Shown here in pieces: positions 59,274-60,917 of a stretch of DNA of 60,917 bases. The translations under genes and the position numbers were made by a program. A model generated the notes under the pieces. It saw only the letters and a program-made list of their open reading frames with translations, had not been told where the DNA came from and did no database searches. Numbering within the stretch: position 1 is the stretch's first letter; each line of letters starts with the position of its first letter. This DNA comes from HRBIN23 sp046294495 (GTDB taxonomy: Bacteria > Chloroflexota > Dehalococcoidia > Lucifugimonadales > HRBIN23), in assembly GCA_046294495.1 (NCBI GenBank), contig JBKBKV010000004.1, forward strand, positions 1 to 60,917. Direction: 5' to 3'.

Positions 59274-60589
59274 GTGCGCTCCGAGAAGAGGGAGCGCATA
59301 AACTGCAGGTATTGGGCCTTGTTCATGCGGGGCTTGTGCTTGGCCTGCACCTCTTTCGCCTTCGCCGCCCCATCGGCCAGCAGGTCAATGACCGTCCAGC
59401 ACATGGCTTTGGCGGCTGTGATAACAGCATTCTGGTAGTCCTGCACCAGGTAGTCGGCCCCGTGGCCGGTGCCTGTGGCCCCGCCCGCGTAGGGGTGGAT
59501 AACGGGCATCAGTTGGCTTACATCCCCCATGTCAGTGGAGCCAGTGCGGTGTCCAATTTGACGATAGTTCTCCTCTCCCACCAAGGCCACAGCGTTGGGG
59601 CGATAGACATCCGCCAGTGTGGGGTCGGTGAGCAGGGGAAGGTAACCTGGCAGGGTGGTGATGCTCACCTTTCCCCCAACAGCCAGTGCCCCCGCCCTCA
59701 GACAACGGTCTACCTTTGCATTGGCATCCAGCACCGCTTCCATAGTTCGCCCACGCACGAAGGTTTCCATACGCACATCGGCAGGGACGGAACTCACCGC
59801 TACGCCGCCACGGGTAATGATGGGGTGGATGCGGATGGTGTCCTCGTCTTTGAAGGTTTCCCGGCTGGCGTGGATGGCGGAAAGGGCGATCATGGCGGCG
59901 TTGAGGGCGTTAATTCCCATGTGAGGGGCACCCCCGGCGTGAGCCGCCCTCCCGTGGAACTGGATAAACTTGGCCACGATGCCGTTGTTGGTGCCACTCA
60001 TGCCCAGCCGCCCCTCTTCTGGGTTGGAGGTGGTGTGGGTCATCATCGCCATGTCCACATCGTCCAGTTCCCCCAGGCGGATGAACTCGGGCTTGCCCCC
60101 CAGGAACTCCACCCTCCCCTGTTTGCGCAGGTCGTTACGCCATTCAATCTCAATGTATTCCTCGGCAGGAACCGCTATAAGCGCCACCCGTCCTGACAGG
60201 GCTGGCAAAACGCCCGGGGCCAAAAGCCCTACCGCTACGCCCAGGAGCATGCCCAGTTGGGCGTGGTGCCCGCAGGCGTGCGCCGCGCCCGTCTGGGGGT
60301 CAGCCTTCGGATGTTGCGGGATAACAAGGGAGTCCAACTCCCCCATCACCCCCACCGTGGGGCCCGGGCCCCCCCCTGCCACCACCGCTTTCACTCCTGT
60401 GATGGCGATGCCCGTCTTGGGGGCCAGGCCCAGGGAGCGCATAAACCCCTCCACCTGGCGCGCAGTGCGGTGCTCCTTGAAGCCAGGCTCCGGGTGCTCC
60501 AGAATGTCCTGGGAAAAGGCGATGAGGCGGTCGGCTGCCTGGTCTATTGCCGCAGCGGCTAAGCGCTTTAGTTCCTCTCGCGTTGGCAT
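59261..60589 (-). CDS. M20 family amidohydrolase (2)
   Basis: A 442-residue paralogue of the neighbouring M20 gene, aligning along its whole length: FKEHRTARQVEGFMRSLGLAPKTGIAI, VMGELDSLVIPQHPKADPQTGAAHACGHHAQLG, VPAEEYIEIEW, MMTHTTSNPEE and GTGHGADYLVQDY. Metal residues are intact. GGAGGG precedes ATG 60589. The pair flanks a 530-base interval on the same strand and probably arose by duplication, now with separate substrates. Confidence 0.88.
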   Translation of the reverse strand: MPTREELKRLAAAAIDQAADRLIAFSQDILEHPEPGFKEHRTARQVEGFMRSLGLAPKTGIAITGVKAVVAGGGPGPTVGVMGELDSLVIPQHPKADPQTGAAHACGHHAQLGMLLGVAVGLLAPGVLPALSGRVALIAVPAEEYIEIEWRNDLRKQGRVEFLGGKPEFIRLGELDDVDMAMMTHTTSNPEEGRLGMSGTNNGIVAKFIQFHGRAAHAGGAPHMGINALNAAMIALSAIHASRETFKDEDTIRIHPIITRGGVAVSSVPADVRMETFVRGRTMEAVLDANAKVDRCLRAGALAVGGKVSITTLPGYLPLLTDPTLADVYRPNAVALVGEENYRQIGHRTGSTDMGDVSQLMPVIHPYAGGATGTGHGADYLVQDYQNAVITAAKAMCWTVIDLLADGAAKAKEVQAKHKPRMNKAQYLQFMRSLFSERTYEG

Positions 60590-60801
60590 AGCCCCCTCCT
60601 TCCTGTGGCGCTGACCTGCGAGCCAAGGGTGATTGTAGCAGGGGCTTCACCCCCAAACAAGGTGCTTGTGGAAACGCACTGTGGGGCTGCCTAATCTACC
60701 AGGCAATGCCAGGCAAAATAGCGCCAATAGGGCCTTTTCAGGCCTTGCGCCTTGCAACCTCTTGTGATATTCTCTCATCTAGCGAAGGGAGGTGAGAGCC
60801 G

Positions 60802-60870
60802 ATGTGTAAATCGTGCGCGGCCCACGCGGGTAAGGCTCCCTCCCCTGAAAAGGGGAAGCCCAAGAAGTAG
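60802..60870 (+). CDS. Cys-containing micro-ORF (22 residues)
   Basis: A small ORF ATG 60802 to TAG 60870 encoding MCKSCAAHAGKAPSPEKGKP plus KK. A good Shine-Dalgarno (GGGAGGTGAG) lies upstream and a promoter-like TTGCGC-17-TATTCT (60747-60775 region) precedes it. Two Cys in a CxxC at the N-terminus with a Lys-rich tail resembles very small metal-binding peptides of Chloroflexota. A T-rich stretch follows at 60875-60880. Confidence is limited by length. Confidence 0.45.
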   Translation: MCKSCAAHAGKAPSPEKGKPKK

Positions 60871-60917
60871 GCCCTCTTTTTAGGTGAGGCGTTGCCGAGT
60901 CGGCGGGGGCCAGTGGC

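Overview
The window is a high-GC bacterial chromosomal contig, most likely from a member of the Chloroflexota (Dehalococcoidia/SAR202-like). This rests on gene content and gene order only: paired MmgE/PrpD, LLM oxidoreductase, CoA-hydratase and M20 amidohydrolase genes, a DUF11 fragment, and a split ribosomal/rpoA operon ending in truA-rplM-rpsI. No 16S rRNA gene is present to confirm it. A 99-base run of N inside a dGTPase gene marks it as a draft, probably metagenome-derived, assembly. Promoters fit a housekeeping sigma-70 (TTGACA/TATAAT-like with 16-18 bp spacers), and all five tRNA genes encode their own CCA.

Layout. 1-4.5 kb: a truncated OmpR-type response regulator, an MmgE/PrpD protein, a broken DUF11 fragment and leuA with a long 5' leader. 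4.5-10.8 kb: a PadR repressor and its partner membrane protein behind a palindromic operator candidate, then degV, a P-loop kinase, pepA, rsmD-coaD and a coiled-coil protein. 10.8-18.3 kb: arsM, an information-processing operon (dGTPase, dnaG, rpoD, alkA), and tRNA-Asp and tRNA-Ala. 18.3-27.7 kb (minus strand): an Lrp/AsnC regulator, and a long run miaB-nadA-(broken peroxidase)-nadB-nadC followed by a VWA protein and a secretion-type ATPase; then tRNA-Ser. 27.9-32.7 kb: tRNA-Gly, HAD, trmI-HD-GNAT, and overlapping hpt-ade for purine salvage. 32.8-40.8 kb (minus): a MEMO-like protein, an alpha/beta hydrolase, then map-infA-rpmJ-rpsM-rpsK-rpsD-rpoA-rplQ-truA-rplM-rpsI. 40.9-60.9 kb: accessory metabolism with an MFS carrier, a SelA-fold PLP enzyme, an M24 peptidase, a TPR protein, tldD/tldE with an aspartic-protease fragment between them, an amidase with a GatC-like small partner, pta, a MerR-RAM-RAM regulator, tRNA-Pro, glycerate kinase, a four-gene plus-strand operon (hydratase/isomerase, corrinoid-type methyltransferase, hydratase/isomerase, LLM oxidoreductase), two paralogous M20 amidohydrolases, and a 22-residue Cys-containing micro-ORF.

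How the genes work together. The NAD block encodes the complete aspartate-to-nicotinate-mononucleotide route (nadB, nadA, nadC). dnaG, rpoD and the ribosomal/rpoA operon are core functions. The right third looks like scavenging of amides, acyl-CoA compounds and peptides, typical of oligotrophic heterotrophs.

No CRISPR array, phage or insertion sequence was seen. The most interesting items are: a split carboxymuconolactone-decarboxylase-type peroxidase whose reading frame carries TGA exactly at a catalytic cysteine; a 53-codon retropepsin-like DTGA fragment translationally sandwiched between tldD and tldE; the ATPase-VWA pair; the MerR-RAM-RAM regulator; and the zinc-methyltransferase/hydratase operon. 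Three genes lose frame by a single base in short G/C runs, which points to assembly indels as much as to pseudogenes.
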